Notes: a model not told the origin generated them from the letters alone. Counted from the first letter of the stretch, positions 1-8,540 are shown. The stretch: DNA of 64,000 nt from Streptomyces sp. SirexAA-E (GCF_000177195.2 NC_015953.1:6510001-6574000); one strand, 5' to 3'. Numbers and translations: made by a program.

Positions 1-2
1 CC

Positions 3-644
3 CTGGCCGAATCCATGCGGTTGGGCGTGCGCACCTGGGGCAACGCCTCCGACGGCGCGACCGCCGTCCTCGTGGGTACGTATCTCCTCGACGGCGAGAT
101 CAGCCGCCGTCTGCTGGACGCCCTGCCCCCGCTGCTCGCCCTGGGCTCCGACGACCGGAGCGGCCCGCTGCTGGCACTGCTGGACACCGAGATCGCCAGG
201 GACGAGCCCGCCCAGAGTGTCGTCCTGGACCGCCTTCTGGACCTGCTGCTGATCGCCGTGCTGCGTACCTGGTTCGCCCGGCCCGGCGCCGAGGGACCCG
301 CCTGGTACCGGGCGATGGGCGACCCGGTGGTGGGGCGGGCGCTCAGGCTCCTGCAGAACGAGCCGGCCCACCCCTGGACCGTCGCTGCCCTGGCCGCGCG
401 GACCGGGGTCTCCCGGGCCGGGCTGGCGCGGCGGTTCACCGAGCTGGTCGGGGAGCCGCCGATGGCGTACCTCACCGGGTGGCGGCTCGCCCTGGCCGCC
501 GACCTGCTCCGGGAGACCGACGCCACGGTCGAGTCGGTCGCCCGCAAGGTCGGCTACGGCGGCTCGTTCGCCTTCAGTACCGCCTTCAAGCGGGTACGCG
601 GACAGAGCCCCCAGGAATACCGCGGCCGCAAAGGGGCTCGCTGA
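3..644 (+). CDS. AraC-family transcriptional regulator, 5' end outside window
   Basis: The reading frame is open from the window edge, so the true start lies upstream; an internal ATG at position 15 is probably not the start. What remains is about 213 residues: the end of a cupin-like sensor domain (the Cupin_6 type common in actinobacterial AraC proteins), then two helix-turn-helix units in the last 100 residues. The second unit shows the usual KVGYGGSFAFSTAFKR and SPQEYR pattern. It is a DNA-binding activator or repressor of unknown ligand. It converges on an aldo/keto reductase gene with a strong hairpin between them, so it is not co-transcribed with it. Confidence 0.85.
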   Translation: MAESMRLGVRTWGNASDGATAVLVGTYLLDGEISRRLLDALPPLLALGSDDRSGPLLALLDTEIARDEPAQSVVLDRLLDLLLIAVLRTWFARPGAEGPAWYRAMGDPVVGRALRLLQNEPAHPWTVAALAARTGVSRAGLARRFTELVGEPPMAYLTGWRLALAADLLRETDATVESVARKVGYGGSFAFSTAFKRVRGQSPQEYRGRKGAR

Positions 645-685
645 AACGGCTGCCGGACTCGCCCCGGGGCACCGATGCGGAAGGA

Positions 686-717
686 GGCGGCGCCCCCGCC
701 GCAGCGGGGGCGCCGCC
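686..717. terminator. Strong bidirectional terminator hairpin
   Basis: A perfect 14-bp inverted repeat (arms 686-699 and 704-717) with a 4-base loop lies between two convergent genes. It has no clear U-tract on either strand, which is normal for Streptomyces terminators. It would stop transcription from both sides. Confidence 0.85.
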
Positions 718-725
718 GGTGCGCG

Positions 726-1562
726 TCAGGCGCCGAGGTTGAACTCGGCCGGGTCGGAGCCGGTGCGCCTGCCCTCGTCGAGTGCGGCGAAGGCCGCCAG
801 GTCGTCGGAGTCCAGCTCGAAGTCGAACACGTCGATGTTCTCCGCGATGCGCGCGGGCGTCACGGACTTGGGGATCACGACGTTGCCCGTCTGGAGGTGC
901 CAGCGGAGCACCACCTGCGCGGGGGACCGGCCGTGCTTGCGCGCGACGGCCACCACGGTCGGGACCTCCAGCAGGCCCTTGCCCGAACCGAGCGGCGACC
1001 AGGCCTCGGTGGCGATGCCGTGCTCCACGTGGAAGGCGCGGGCCTCGGCCTGCTGCAACTGCGGGTGCAGCTCGATCTGGTTGATCACCGGCACGACGGA
1101 CGTCTCACCCATCAGACGCTCCAGGTGCGCCGGGTAGAAGTTCGAGACGCCGATGGACCTGGCGCGGCCGTCGGCGAGGATCCGCTCGAAGGCCTTGTAC
1201 GTGTCGACGTAGGCGTCCTTGGCCGGGACCGGCCAGTGGATCAGATACAGATCGACGTAGTCGAGGCCCAGCTTGTCCAGGGAGGTGTCGAACGCGCGCA
1301 GCGTGGAGTCGTACCCCTGGTCGGTGTTCCACAGCTTGGTGGTGACGAACAGCTCCGCGCGCGGCACACCGGAGGCGGCGATGGCCTTGCCGGTGCCCGT
1401 CTCGTTCCCGTAGATCGCGGCGGTGTCGATGCTCCGGTACCCGGATTCCAGGGCGACGGTCACGGCCTCGGTGGCCTCGTCGTCCGGCACCTGCCAGACA
1501 CCGAAACCGAGCTGGGGCATCTCGAGGCCGTTGTTCAGGGTGAGGGAGGGGACCTGGCTCAC
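726..1562 (-). CDS. Aldo/keto reductase (2,5-diketo-D-gluconate reductase type)
   Basis: A 278-residue NADPH-dependent (beta/alpha)8 barrel oxidoreductase of the AKR5-like group, reducing aldehydes or ketones in the cytoplasm. The catalytic tetrad is visible as D46, Y51 (in IYGNE), K76 (TTKLWN) and H109 (LIHWP). The late IPKSVTPARIAEN motif is the usual NADPH-binding stretch. The GTG start at 1562 was chosen because AAGGA lies 10 bases upstream and the protein then begins at the family's normal N terminus. The frame stays open upstream into the acyl-CoA ligase region without real coding content. The physiological substrate cannot be told from sequence. Confidence 0.9.
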   Translation of the reverse strand: MSQVPSLTLNNGLEMPQLGFGVWQVPDDEATEAVTVALESGYRSIDTAAIYGNETGTGKAIAASGVPRAELFVTTKLWNTDQGYDSTLRAFDTSLDKLGLDYVDLYLIHWPVPAKDAYVDTYKAFERILADGRARSIGVSNFYPAHLERLMGETSVVPVINQIELHPQLQQAEARAFHVEHGIATEAWSPLGSGKGLLEVPTVVAVARKHGRSPAQVVLRWHLQTGNVVIPKSVTPARIAENIDVFDFELDSDDLAAFAALDEGRRTGSDPAEFNLGA

Positions 1563-1669
1563 GAGCAGTCGATCCTTACGTCGTCGGTTGGTTCTCGCAG
1601 GTCCAACGAACGGCAGGGCCCGAGCATTCCCTCGGGGGAGACATCCGGCGAAGAGCCGGGGCAAATATG

Positions 1670-1684
1670 CTGACGCTCCGTCAG
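1670..1684. promoter_or_regulatory. Inverted repeat upstream of aldo/keto reductase, possible operator
   Basis: The sequence CTGACGCTCCGTCAG is a perfect 6-bp inverted repeat with a 3-base centre, about 110 bp before the reductase start and just after the acyl-CoA ligase stop. Short TGACG-CGTCA palindromes are typical TetR-family sites in actinobacteria. No regulator for it is adjacent. A weaker hairpin at 1619-1636 may help end transcription of the ligase gene. Confidence 0.3.
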
Positions 1685-1696
1685 ATCGCGTGCCTG

Positions 1697-3520
1697 TCAG
1701 CGGTACAGGGCGTCGACCTCGGCCGCGTACGCCGTCTCGATCGCCTTGCGCTTCAGCTTGAGCGACGGGGTCAGCAGGCCGTGTTCCTCGCTGAACTGGT
1801 GCGCCAGGATCCGGAACGTACGGATGGACTCCGCCTGCGAGACCGCCGTGTTCGCGGCCACCACGGCCCGTCGGACCTCCATCTCCAGGTCGGGATCGCG
1901 CACCAGCTCGGCGGCGCGCATCGGCGCCCTGCCCTGCATGGCGAGCCAGTGCTCCACCGCCTCCTGGTCGACGGTCACCAGCGCCGCGATGTAGGGCCGG
2001 TCGTTGCCGACGACGATGCACTGCGCCACCAGCGGATGGGCCCGCACCCGCTCCTCCAGGCCGCCGGGTGCCACGCTCTTGCCGCCCGACGTCACCAGGA
2101 TCTCCTTCTTGCGCCCGGTGATCGTGAGGTAGCCGTCCTCGTCCAGGGCGCCCAGATCGCCGGTGGCCAGCCAGCCGTCGTGCAGCACGGCTCCGGTGGC
2201 CTTGGGGTCGCCCAGGTACCGGGAGAAGACGTTGGCGCCGTGCACCCACACCTCGCCGTCCTGCGCGATGTGCACGGTGGAGCCGGGGATCGGCCGGCCG
2301 ACCGTGCCGTAGCGGGTGCGCTCGGGCGGATTGGCCGTCGCCGCCGCCGTGGTCTCGGTCAGGCCGTACCCCTCGTAGACTGCGACGCCGGCGCCGGCGA
2401 AGAAGAGGCCCAGGCGCCGGGCCATGCCCGAGCCGCCCGACATGGCGTGCCGCACCCGGCCGCCCATCGCCTCGCGCACCTTCCGGTAGACGACCTTGTC
2501 GAAGAACTGGTGCTGCATCCGCAGCCCCGCGGAGGGACCCGGCCCCCTGCCGAAGGCCCGCTCCTCCATCGCCTCCGCGTACTTCACCGCGACCTCGACC
2601 GACTTGTCGAACGGGCCGACCCGGCCCTCGGCCTCGGCCTTCCGCCGCGCCGCGTTGAAGACCTTCTCGAAGATGTACGGCACCGCCAGGATGAACGTGG
2701 GCCGGAACGACACCAGGTCCGGCATCAGCGCCTTCGCCGACAGCTCCGGCTGATGGCCGAGCTTCACCCGGCCGCGCAGCGCCGCGATCTCCACCATGCG
2801 GCCGAAGACATGGGCGAGCGGCAGGAAGAGCAGGGTCGCGGCCTCGTCCCCCGGCTTCGAACGGAACACCGGGTGCCAGCGGGCCACCATGGTGTCGGCC
2901 TCGAACATGAAATTGGCGTGGGTGATCATGCACCCCTTGGGCCGGCCCGTGGTGCCGGAGGTGTAGATCACCGTCGCCACCGATTCGGGGGTCACCGCCC
3001 GCCGGTGGCGGTGCACCACCTCGTCGTCGACCTGCGCCCCCGCCTCCACCAGCTCCCGCACCACGTCGGCGTCCAGTTGCCACAGCCGCTTCAGATTCGG
3101 CAGCCGGTCGATCACCGAGCCGATCGTCATCGCGTGGTCCTCGTGCTCGACCATCACGGCCGCGACCTCCGCGTCGTGCAGCATCCAGAGCACCTGCTCG
3201 GCCGAGGACGTCGGGTAGATCGGCACGGACTGGGCGCCGACGGTCCAGAGCGCCAGGTCGAAGAGCGTCCACTCGTAGCGCGTACGGGACATCAGGGCGA
3301 CCCGGTCGCCGAACCGCACCCCATGGGCGATGAGCCCCTTCGCCAGGGCCAGCACCTCGTCGCGGAAGGCGGCGGCGGTGACGTCCTGCCACCGGCCGTC
3401 CTCGTCCTTGCGGGCGAGGGCGATCCGGTGCGGATCCTCCTCGGCGAAGTCGAAGACGGTGTCGGCGAGACCGCCTACTTGAGGGGCGGCGGCCATGGGT
3501 GGGACAGTGAACTCGCGCAA
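1697..3520 (-). CDS. Long-chain fatty-acid-CoA ligase (AMP-forming)
   Basis: A 607-residue member of the ANL adenylating superfamily that activates long-chain fatty acids to acyl-CoA. The P-loop-like motif YTSGTTGRPKG is at 186-196. Further on are the conserved GYGLTETT motif and the TGD and GRKKEI motifs of the hinge and C-terminal lid. I chose the TTG at 3520 because AAGGAG stands 7 bases before it and the resulting N terminus (REFTVPP) is typical of Streptomyces homologues. An upstream ATG at 3547 lacks a ribosome-binding site. The next gene downstream on this strand is the aldo/keto reductase, 134 bp away. Confidence 0.93.
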   Translation of the reverse strand: MREFTVPPMAAAPQVGGLADTVFDFAEEDPHRIALARKDEDGRWQDVTAAAFRDEVLALAKGLIAHGVRFGDRVALMSRTRYEWTLFDLALWTVGAQSVPIYPTSSAEQVLWMLHDAEVAAVMVEHEDHAMTIGSVIDRLPNLKRLWQLDADVVRELVEAGAQVDDEVVHRHRRAVTPESVATVIYTSGTTGRPKGCMITHANFMFEADTMVARWHPVFRSKPGDEAATLLFLPLAHVFGRMVEIAALRGRVKLGHQPELSAKALMPDLVSFRPTFILAVPYIFEKVFNAARRKAEAEGRVGPFDKSVEVAVKYAEAMEERAFGRGPGPSAGLRMQHQFFDKVVYRKVREAMGGRVRHAMSGGSGMARRLGLFFAGAGVAVYEGYGLTETTAAATANPPERTRYGTVGRPIPGSTVHIAQDGEVWVHGANVFSRYLGDPKATGAVLHDGWLATGDLGALDEDGYLTITGRKKEILVTSGGKSVAPGGLEERVRAHPLVAQCIVVGNDRPYIAALVTVDQEAVEHWLAMQGRAPMRAAELVRDPDLEMEVRRAVVAANTAVSQAESIRTFRILAHQFSEEHGLLTPSLKLKRKAIETAYAAEVDALYR

Positions 3521-3937
3521 TGACCTGCTCCTTGTGGCGCTCCGCACGGCGCCGCGACGCTACCCCACCGAAAGCGCCCAGGGGAGGGTCCGAACTCTCC
3601 GGAAAAGGTGGCATCTGCACTGGTCAGCCACCGAAATCAGGCCAGATGGGCAAGGCTCGGGCGCACTTCTGACCGCAGGGTAAGTAGCTCGCGCGGGAAT
3701 CTCCACCGAATCTGTACGCGGTGCTTACGCGGTTCGCCGCCCGCACCCGGCCCACCTGCCCGGCCCCACACGGCCTCGGGCCGACCCTGCCCGGCCCGGC
3801 GGACCGTGACGAGCGTCGCAGCGGGGGGCGGGTTCCGCGAGGGCGATCACCGGGAGCAGGATGGACGGGCACGCCCGCGCCCTCCAAGGCACGGCCTCGC
3901 GCACCCGGAACCGCCGACCCCCGAGAGCACGGAGCAC
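3521..3937. other. Intergenic region between divergent genes, 417 bp
   Basis: This separates the leftward acyl-CoA ligase gene from the rightward symporter gene, so it must hold both promoters. Open frames cross it but show no ribosome-binding site or family resemblance. I could not pick out a convincing -35/-10 pair, operator or RNA. Confidence 0.5.
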
Positions 3938-4999
3938 ATGAACCGCCCCACCCTGAGGCTGCCGTCCTGGCTGCCGGTCGACCTGTACATCCTGGCGATC
4001 ATCGGCACGGTGGTGCTCGCGGTCCTGCTGCCCGTCTCGGGCACCGGTGCCGAGGTGGCCGGCGGAGCCTCGACCGGTGCGGTCGCCCTGCTCTTCTTCC
4101 TGTACGGGGCGCGCCTGTCGACCGCCGAGGCGCTGGACGGGCTCAAGCACTGGCGTCTCCACCTCACCGTCCTGGCCTGCACCTTCGCGGTCTTCCCGCT
4201 GCTGGGGCTGGCGAGCAGGGGGCTGGTGCCGTACGTACTGACCCCGCAGCTCCAGGAGGGTTTCCTCTTCCTGTGCCTGGTCCCCTCGACCATCCAGTCC
4301 TCGATCGCCTTCACCTCGATCGCGCGCGGCAACGTACCGGCCGCGATCTGCGCGGGATCCTTCTCCAGCCTCGCCGGGATCCTGCTCACCCCGCTCCTGG
4401 CCGCCGTCCTGCTCGGCAACAGCGCGGGCGGTTTCTCGGCGGAATCGCTGGTCCAGATCGTCCTCCAGCTGCTGGTGCCCTTCCTCGCCGGGCAGCTGCT
4501 GCGCCGCTGGGTCGGCGGCTTCCTCACCCGCCACCGCACGCTCCTGGGATACGTCGACCGGGGCTCGATCCTGCTCGTCGTCTACACGGCGTTCAGCGAG
4601 GGCATGGTCGCCGGCATCTGGCACCAGGTCACCCCGCTCCGCCTCGGCGGCCTCCTCGCCGCCGAGGCCGTGCTGCTGGCCGCGATGCTCGCGCTGAGCT
4701 GGTACGGGGCGAAGCGGCTGGGCTTCGCACGGCCGGACCGGATCGCCATCCAGTTCGCCGGGTCGAAGAAGAGCCTGGCCGCCGGGCTGCCGATGGCCAG
4801 CGTGCTGTTCGGCGCGCACGCGAGCCTCGCGGTGCTGCCGCTGATGCTCTTCCACCAGATGCAGCTGATGGTCTGCGCGGTCATCGCGAAGCGCCGCTCC
4901 CTCGACCCGCTGCCGGAGAACGGGGCGGCGCGGGACGCCACCGGCCCGGCGCGGGGCGGTGCCGAGGCGCCGTCCCACCGGGACTCGGCCCCGGCCTGA
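3938..4999 (+). CDS. Bile acid:sodium symporter family protein (SBF-like)
   Basis: A 353-residue integral membrane protein of the BASS/SBF-like superfamily, with about nine to ten hydrophobic segments starting near residue 10. The conserved crossover-helix features are visible: FLCLVPSTIQSSIAFTSIARGN in the first half and QFAGSKKSLAAGLPMA in the second. Relatives are Na+-coupled carriers of organic anions, but bacterial substrates are mostly unknown. The ATG at 3938 has GGAG 4 bases upstream. The frame is open 110 codons further up but without membrane-protein character. The cytoplasmic C terminus ends inside a tandem repeat that includes the stop codon. Confidence 0.85.
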   Translation: MNRPTLRLPSWLPVDLYILAIIGTVVLAVLLPVSGTGAEVAGGASTGAVALLFFLYGARLSTAEALDGLKHWRLHLTVLACTFAVFPLLGLASRGLVPYVLTPQLQEGFLFLCLVPSTIQSSIAFTSIARGNVPAAICAGSFSSLAGILLTPLLAAVLLGNSAGGFSAESLVQIVLQLLVPFLAGQLLRRWVGGFLTRHRTLLGYVDRGSILLVVYTAFSEGMVAGIWHQVTPLRLGGLLAAEAVLLAAMLALSWYGAKRLGFARPDRIAIQFAGSKKSLAAGLPMASVLFGAHASLAVLPLMLFHQMQLMVCAVIAKRRSLDPLPENGAARDATGPARGGAEAPSHRDSAPA

Positions 5000-5077
5000 C
5001 TCGGCCCCGGCCTGACTCGGCCCCGGCCCCGGTCTGTCTCAGCTCCGGTCTGTCCCGGCCCGGTCTGTCTCAGCTCC
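4982..5077. repeat. Short tandem repeats across the stop codon of the symporter gene
   Basis: A 16-bp unit, GACTCGGCCCCGGCCT, occurs about three times from 4982 and encodes the last residues plus the stop of the symporter in its first copy. It is followed by two copies of GGTCTGTCTCAGCTCC at 5031 and 5062, about 31 bp apart. The second block overlaps the 3' end of the convergent fdhD gene. Confidence 0.8.
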
Positions 5078-5918
5078 GGCCGACCGGCGCGTCCAGCGCG
5101 ACGCGGTGGTCCCCGGCGTACACGTTCATCGACGCGCCCCGCAGGAAGCCCACCAGCGTCAGCCCGCTCTCGGCCGCCAGGTCCACGGCCAGCGACGACG
5201 GCGCCGAGACCGCCGCGAGCACGGGGATCCCGGCCATCACCGCCTTCTGCGCCAGCTCGAACGAGGCGCGCCCCGAGACCAGCAGGATCGACCGCGTCAG
5301 CGGCAGCCGCCCGTCCGTCAGGGCCCGGCCCACGAGCTTGTCCACCGCGTTGTGCCGGCCCACGTCCTCCCGGATGTCCACGAGCTCGCCCTCGGGCGAG
5401 AACAGCGCCGCCGCGTGCAGTCCGCCGGTCCGGTCGAACACCCGCTGCGCCTCGCGGAGCCGGTCGGGCAGGGCGGCCAGCAGCTCGGGCGTGACCCGGA
5501 CCGGGGGAGTGTCGGCGACGGGATGCCGCGTCGTGGTCCGTACGGCGTCGAGACTGGCCTTGCCGCACAGCCCGCAGGACGAGGTGGTGTAGACGTTCCG
5601 TTCCAGGGTGATGTCGGGGACCACGACGCCCGGGGCGAGCTTCACGTCCACCACGTTGTAGGTGTTCACGCCGTCGGAGGTCGCCCCGGCGCAGTACACG
5701 ATCGACTGCACCTCGGATCCCTCGCCGATCACGCCCTCGCTCACCAGGAAGCCCGCCGCCAGGGCGAAGTCGTCGCCCGGAGTGCGCATCGTGATGGCGA
5801 GCGGCTTGCCGTTCAGCCGGATCTCCAGGGGTTCCTCGGCGACGAGCGTGTCGGGGCGGGTGGTGACCACCCCGTCCCGGATGCGGATGGTGCGCCGGCG
5901 CTCCGTGACCCGTCCCAT
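5070..5918 (-). CDS. fdhD: Formate dehydrogenase accessory sulfurtransferase FdhD
   Basis: A 282-residue cytoplasmic protein that passes sulfur from a cysteine desulfurase to the molybdenum cofactor before its insertion into formate dehydrogenase. The two functional cysteines are C115 and C118 in CGLCGK. The family signatures TPGDDFALAAGFL and DVGRHNAVDK are intact. Length and start (ATG at 5918) match the family. No formate dehydrogenase or molybdenum-cofactor gene is in the window, so it stands apart from its substrate enzyme here. It is convergent with the symporter gene and divergent from the KAS III gene. Confidence 0.95.
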   Translation of the reverse strand: MGRVTERRRTIRIRDGVVTTRPDTLVAEEPLEIRLNGKPLAITMRTPGDDFALAAGFLVSEGVIGEGSEVQSIVYCAGATSDGVNTYNVVDVKLAPGVVVPDITLERNVYTTSSCGLCGKASLDAVRTTTRHPVADTPPVRVTPELLAALPDRLREAQRVFDRTGGLHAAALFSPEGELVDIREDVGRHNAVDKLVGRALTDGRLPLTRSILLVSGRASFELAQKAVMAGIPVLAAVSAPSSLAVDLAAESGLTLVGFLRGASMNVYAGDHRVALDAPVGRS

Positions 5919-6103
5919 AGCCGATCAACCCGTTCCTGTACGTGGTGGAGGCCCGAACAGCCCTTCGTACAGAGCCTGCCACGGGTCGCCCGGAAGCCGT
6001 ACGCGAGGTCGGAGCCGGTGGACCGGTCGGGTGCCGTTCCCAGGCACGCGTTCCGGTTGCCCGGTGGGGTGGCACGGGTGGACGACCGGATCGGCGAGGG
6101 CGG

Positions 6104-6145
6104 TGTTCGGGGGCGTGTTCGGGGAGATGTTCGAGTCGCTGTTCG
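6104..6145. repeat. Four TGTTCG motifs in 12-bp register
   Basis: TGTTCG occurs at 6104, 6116, 6128 and 6140, exactly 12 bp apart each time, and most copies are followed by GG. The array sits 111 bp before the KAS III start. It could be a multi-site protein-binding array or a simple tandem duplication that has diverged between the motifs. Confidence 0.7.
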
Positions 6146-6193
6146 GGACGCTCCAACCCACGGACGATATTCCTGTCGGGTTACGTGCCTCTG

Positions 6194-6205
6194 TACCGAT
6201 CAGTA
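6194..6205. promoter_or_regulatory. Near-palindrome upstream of KAS III gene
   Basis: TACCGATCAGTA is a 12-bp palindrome with one mismatched pair, 50 bp before the KAS III start and where its promoter should be. It has the size of a small TetR-type operator core. No nearby regulator gene can be linked to it. Confidence 0.25.
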
Positions 6206-6255
6206 GCAACCAAGACTGGTGAATTCCTGCCATTCGTAGCGAGGGGAACCCGTAC

Positions 6256-7206
6256 ATGACCGGCTCACGTGTCGTGGCGCTCGGCCACTACCAGCCCGCC
6301 AAGGTGCTCACCAACCACGACCTGGCGGGCATGGTGGACACCAGTGACGAGTGGATCACCAGCCGGGTCGGCATCAGGACCCGGCACGTGGGCGGGCCGG
6401 ACGAGCCCGTGGACGAGATGGCGGCGCACGCGGCGGCCAAGGCGCTGGCCGCCGCCGGTATGCAGCCGGGCGACATCGACCTGGTCCTCGTCGCGACCTC
6501 CACCGCCATCGACCGCTCGCCCAGCATGTCGGCCCGTGTCGCGGCCCGGCTCGGCATGGGCTCGCCGGCCGTCATGGACATCAACGTGGTCTGCTCCGGG
6601 TTCACCCACGCCCTCGCCACCGCGGACCACGCGATCCGGGCCGGGTCGGCCACCCGTGCCCTGGTCATCGGTGCCGACAAGATGGGCGACATCGTCGACT
6701 GGACCGACCGCACCACCTGCGTCCTGATGGGCGACGGTGCGGGCGCCGCCGTCGTGACCGCCGACCCGGACGCCGGTGACCGGCCCGGCATCGGCCCCGT
6801 CCTGTGGGGCTCGGTGCCGGAGATGGGCAACGCCGTACGGATCGAGGGCACGCCCCCGCGGTTCGCCCAGGAGGGCCAGGCCGTCTACCGCTGGGCCACC
6901 ACCCAGCTGCCGCCGATCGCCCGCAGGGTCTGCGAGCGCGCAGGGATCACCCCGGAGGACCTCGCCGCCGTGGTGCTGCACCAGGCCAACCTGCGGATCA
7001 TCGAACCGGTCGCCAAGAGGATCGGGGCCGTCAATGCGGTGGTGGCGCGGGACGTGGTGGACTCCGGCAACACCTCGGCCGCGTCGATCCCGATGGCCCT
7101 GTCCAAGCTGGTCGAACGCGGTGAGGTCGTCAGCGGTGCCCCCGTCCTGCTCTTCGGCTTCGGCGGCAACCTTTCGTACGCGGGGCAAGTGATCAGCTGC
7201 CCCTGA
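6256..7206 (+). CDS. 3-oxoacyl-ACP synthase III family protein (KAS III, FabH-like)
   Basis: A 316-residue condensing enzyme of the thiolase superfamily. The catalytic triad of KAS III is complete: C113 (VVCSGF), H242 (LHQAN) and N272 (GNTSAAS). It should join an acyl-CoA starter to malonyl-ACP. No other fatty-acid or polyketide gene (acyl carrier protein, FabD, FabF) is nearby, so this is a stand-alone homologue rather than the housekeeping fab operon copy. It may make a specialised starter unit or be an acyltransferase variant. The ATG at 6256 is preceded by GAGGGG about 9 bases upstream. Confidence 0.9.
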   Translation: MTGSRVVALGHYQPAKVLTNHDLAGMVDTSDEWITSRVGIRTRHVGGPDEPVDEMAAHAAAKALAAAGMQPGDIDLVLVATSTAIDRSPSMSARVAARLGMGSPAVMDINVVCSGFTHALATADHAIRAGSATRALVIGADKMGDIVDWTDRTTCVLMGDGAGAAVVTADPDAGDRPGIGPVLWGSVPEMGNAVRIEGTPPRFAQEGQAVYRWATTQLPPIARRVCERAGITPEDLAAVVLHQANLRIIEPVAKRIGAVNAVVARDVVDSGNTSAASIPMALSKLVERGEVVSGAPVLLFGFGGNLSYAGQVISCP

Positions 7207-7235
7207 ACGGACAGAGCGCCCCGATCTTTGTCCTG

Positions 7236-7281
7236 AGTGTGGAGAAAGTTGGTGCGGATTCCTGCTCAACTTCTTCCCACT
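7236..7281. promoter_or_regulatory. Imperfect inverted repeat upstream of ROK gene, possible operator
   Basis: The half AGTGTGGAGAAAGTTG (7236-7251) is mirrored by CAACTTCTTCCCACT (7267-7281) with a 15-bp gap. The AAAGTTG/CAACTT arms recall ROK- and Mlc-type operators. It lies 69 bp before the ROK regulator start, so autoregulation is a reasonable guess. Confidence 0.35.
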
Positions 7282-7349
7282 CCGGTGAAGCGCTGCTACG
7301 TTCCCCATCGAAAGCCCGACGGAACTGGCCGTGTGGCGGGGAGGGACGC

Positions 7350-8540
7350 GTGAGACGTATGACGGCACGACCCGCGAACACGCACCAGGCGCGACTGCTC
7401 AGGCTGCTGCGCGACGGCGGGCCCAACTCCCGGGCGCAGCTCGGGGACCGGATCGACCTCTCCCGGTCGAAGCTCGCCGTCGAGGTCGACCGGCTGCTGG
7501 AGACCGGACTCGTGGTGGCCGACGGACTCGCCGCATCCCGCGGCGGACGCCGTTCCCACAACATCCGGCTCGCCCCGCAACTGCGGTTCCTGGGCGTCGA
7601 CATCGGGGCCACCTCCGTCGACGTCGCCGTCACCAACGCCGAACTGGAGGTGCTCGGTCACCTCAACCACCCCATGGACGTACGCGAGGGGCCCGTCGCG
7701 GTCTTCGAACAGGTCCTGGTCATGGCGGCCAAGCTCCGCGCCTCCGGGCTCGCCGAAGGGTTCGACGGCGCGGGCATCGGGGTCCCCGGGCCGGTGCGCT
7801 TCCCCGAGGGCGTGCCGGTCGCCCCGCCGATCATGCCCGGCTGGGACGGCTTCCCCGTCCGCGAGGCGCTCAGCCAGGAACTGGGCTGCCCCGTCATGGT
7901 CGACAACGACGTGAACCTCATGGCCATGGGGGAGCAGCACGCGGGCGTCGCACGCACCGTGGGCGACTTCCTCTGCGTCAAGATCGGTACGGGCATCGGC
8001 TGCGGCATCGTCGCCGGCGGCGAGGTCTACCGCGGTACGACGGGCAGCGCCGGCGACATCGGCCACATCCAGGTGGAACCCGACGGGCGCGCCTGCGCCT
8101 GCGGCAACCGGGGCTGCCTGGAGGCCCACTTCAGCGGCGCGGCCCTGGCCCGCGACGCCGAGGACGCGGCCCGCGCCGGGCAGTCGACGGAGCTCGCCGC
8201 CCGTCTGGAGTCGGCCGGAAAGCTCACCGCCGTCGACGTGGCCGCCGCCGCGGCCGCGGGCGACGCGACCGCGCTGGACCTGATCCGAGAGGGCGGCAAC
8301 CGGGTCGGCCAGGTCATCGCGGGGCTCGTCAGCTTCTTCAACCCGGGCCTCGTCGTGATCGGCGGCGGGGTCACCGGGCTGGGCCACAACCTGCTCGCCA
8401 GTGTCCGTACCCAGGTCTACCGGCAGTCCCTGCCGCTGGCCACGGGCAATCTCCCCATCGTCCTGGGGGAGCTGGGTCCGGTCGCCGGAGTGACCGGTGC
8501 GGCCCGGCTCATCAGCGACCACCTGTTCTCGCCGGCCTGA
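7350..8540 (+). CDS. ROK-family transcriptional repressor
   Basis: A 396-residue sugar-responsive regulator. An N-terminal winged helix-turn-helix (about residues 8-70, ending in SRGGRRSHNIR) is followed by an actin-like ROK sugar-kinase fold with LGVDIGATSVD, GIGVPGPV and the zinc motif CACGNRGC. The GTG at 7350 sits 4-5 bases after GGGAGGG; an ATG at 7359 is also possible but spaced worse. It lies directly upstream of a sugar ABC transporter operon in the same direction, which suggests it represses that operon until its sugar is present. Confidence 0.9.
   Translation: MRRMTARPANTHQARLLRLLRDGGPNSRAQLGDRIDLSRSKLAVEVDRLLETGLVVADGLAASRGGRRSHNIRLAPQLRFLGVDIGATSVDVAVTNAELEVLGHLNHPMDVREGPVAVFEQVLVMAAKLRASGLAEGFDGAGIGVPGPVRFPEGVPVAPPIMPGWDGFPVREALSQELGCPVMVDNDVNLMAMGEQHAGVARTVGDFLCVKIGTGIGCGIVAGGEVYRGTTGSAGDIGHIQVEPDGRACACGNRGCLEAHFSGAALARDAEDAARAGQSTELAARLESAGKLTAVDVAAAAAAGDATALDLIREGGNRVGQVIAGLVSFFNPGLVVIGGGVTGLGHNLLASVRTQVYRQSLPLATGNLPIVLGELGPVAGVTGAARLISDHLFSPA

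Larger units (their letters stand above)
5919..6255. other. Intergenic region between fdhD and KAS III gene, 337 bp
   Basis: The divergent promoter region for fdhD and the KAS III gene. It contains a regular four-fold TGTTCG array (6104-6145) and a near-palindrome (6194-6205), both listed separately. Open frames run through it in all phases but none shows a credible ribosome-binding site. Confidence 0.5.

Noticed and set aside
726..3620. A single 964-codon reverse frame joining the aldo/keto reductase with upstream sequence
   Set aside because: Only the last 278 codons resemble a protein family. The rest is antisense-like Arg/Gly-rich text in the shadow of the acyl-CoA ligase, and a good GTG plus Shine-Dalgarno starts the reductase.
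6109..6124. Sequence GGGCGTGTTCGGGG resembling the end of the 209-bp element
   Set aside because: No inverted partner or CTAG duplication nearby; the match is part of the TGTTCG array.
6103..6222. A 39-residue peptide MFGGVFGEMFESLFGTL... with Phe every four residues
   Set aside because: The periodicity simply reflects the 12-bp DNA array. The GTG start is too close to a weak purine run and the frame lies in a promoter region.
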